Positions 12,667-12,687 of a stretch of DNA of 12,687 nt are shown here, piece by piece (within the stretch, counting starts at the first letter, position 1; the number at the start of each line of letters is the position of its first letter). The translations under genes were made by a program, and so were the position numbers. This DNA comes from Winogradskyella sp. UBA3174 (GTDB lineage Bacteria > Bacteroidota > Bacteroidia > Flavobacteriales > Flavobacteriaceae): contig NZ_DEXW01000050.1 of NCBI RefSeq assembly GCF_002364335.1, positions 1-12,687 of the forward strand, written 5' to 3'. The notes beneath the pieces are model-generated. The model was not told where the DNA came from. It worked only from the letters and a program-made list of their open reading frames with translations, and did no database searches.

Positions 12667-12687
12667 CATCGGTTCCTATGAAAAGCA
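12658..12687 (+). repeat. attC14-like site, cut by the window edge and probably degenerate
   Basis: The box GCACCCTAAC matches the start of cassette 13 at 10 of 10 positions and is followed by ATCGGTT as usual. The sequence then departs: CCTATGAAAAGCA replaces AAGCGCAAATAGCGGG. The TGAAAAG resembles the segment normally found about 30 bases further on, as if roughly 25 bp of the left arm were deleted. The window ends before this can be settled. Confidence 0.5.

Larger units (their letters stand above)
8..12667 (+). mobile_element. Integron-like gene-cassette array, 14 cassettes
   Basis: Thirteen complete copies of one repeat of about 126 bp, all in the same orientation, separate fourteen gene payloads that are all read rightward. 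GTT occurs at 8, 1226, 2382, 3414, 4782, 5605, 6320, 7023, 7730, 8556, 9423, 10247, 11025 and 11871, and each marks a cassette start. The matching AAC ends each payload. Integron cassettes have this same plan of a gene followed by attC, and long one-directional arrays carrying toxin-antitoxin pairs and many unknown exported proteins are typical of sedentary chromosomal integrons. No integrase gene is present here, so the window is either the interior of an array or an integrase-less cluster. Assignment to integrons is inferred from architecture; an unrelated hairpin-using recombinase is the main alternative. Confidence 0.85.

Noticed and set aside
8..12667. Cassette end boxes as terminal inverted repeats of a transposon family
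   Set aside because: Transposon ends share one sequence recognised by their transposase, whereas these differ between neighbours and match only within each cassette; no target duplications or transposase are seen.

Overview
The window reads as a stretch of a large integron-like gene-cassette array from an AT-rich Bacteroidota genome, most likely a member of the Flavobacteriia. The clues are A-rich leaders without strong Shine-Dalgarno sequences, two good matches to the Bacteroidota promoter (TTTG-N20-TACTTTTG and TAAATTTG), lipoproteins with SC lipoboxes, DUF4369-TlpA thioredoxins, and signal peptides ending in AQ or SQ. Every gene is on the + strand and all intergenic repeats share that orientation. 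No integrase, transposase, tRNA or rRNA is visible.

Layout: fourteen payload segments (called cassettes 0 to 13 here) are separated by thirteen copies of a conserved repeat of about 126 bp that has attC architecture (attC1 to attC13), and the start of a degenerate fourteenth copy lies at the right edge. Each repeat has an outer AAC/GTT pair, a short spacer, a long inner stem with covarying arms (for example GGTTAAG/CTTAACC against GTTTAAC/GTTAAAC), usually one unpaired base in the left arm, and a conserved central part. The payloads in order are: (0) Mrr-like nuclease; (1) TlpA-type lipoprotein; (2) unknown 288-aa protein; (3) second TlpA-type lipoprotein; (4) exported protein resembling DUF6624; (5) small membrane protein plus a decayed tail; (6) exported unknown; (7) DUF2750 protein; (8) HigBA-like toxin-antitoxin pair (HI1419/HI1420 families); (9) membrane-anchored protein split by a frameshift; (10) exported unknown; (11) ParD-ParE pair; (12) exported unknown; (13) TPR lipoprotein. 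Nine of the fourteen encode exported or membrane proteins.

The most unusual signal is at the cassette ends. Each cassette begins GTT-N7-AT(T/A) and ends, in most cases, AAC-N7-AAC. The N7 differs from cassette to cassette, but within one cassette the two ends are reverse complements: with GTT/AAC included, 9 or 10 of 10 positions match in all fourteen. Across a repeat, between neighbouring cassettes, the match is often only 3 to 5 positions. The complementarity therefore belongs to the cassette itself, as if selection or the mechanism acts on its joined (circular) or folded form. The paired box is followed by an almost invariant C-A mismatch and then usually more pairing. This is longer and more variable than the classical 7-bp integron R box, and I do not know of a description of it.

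Function: the cassettes look like independent accessory genes, most with leaders too short for a promoter, so they probably depend on read-through or a distant promoter. The two toxin-antitoxin cassettes carry their own promoter and operator and probably stabilise the array. The recombinase responsible must lie outside the window or elsewhere in the genome.
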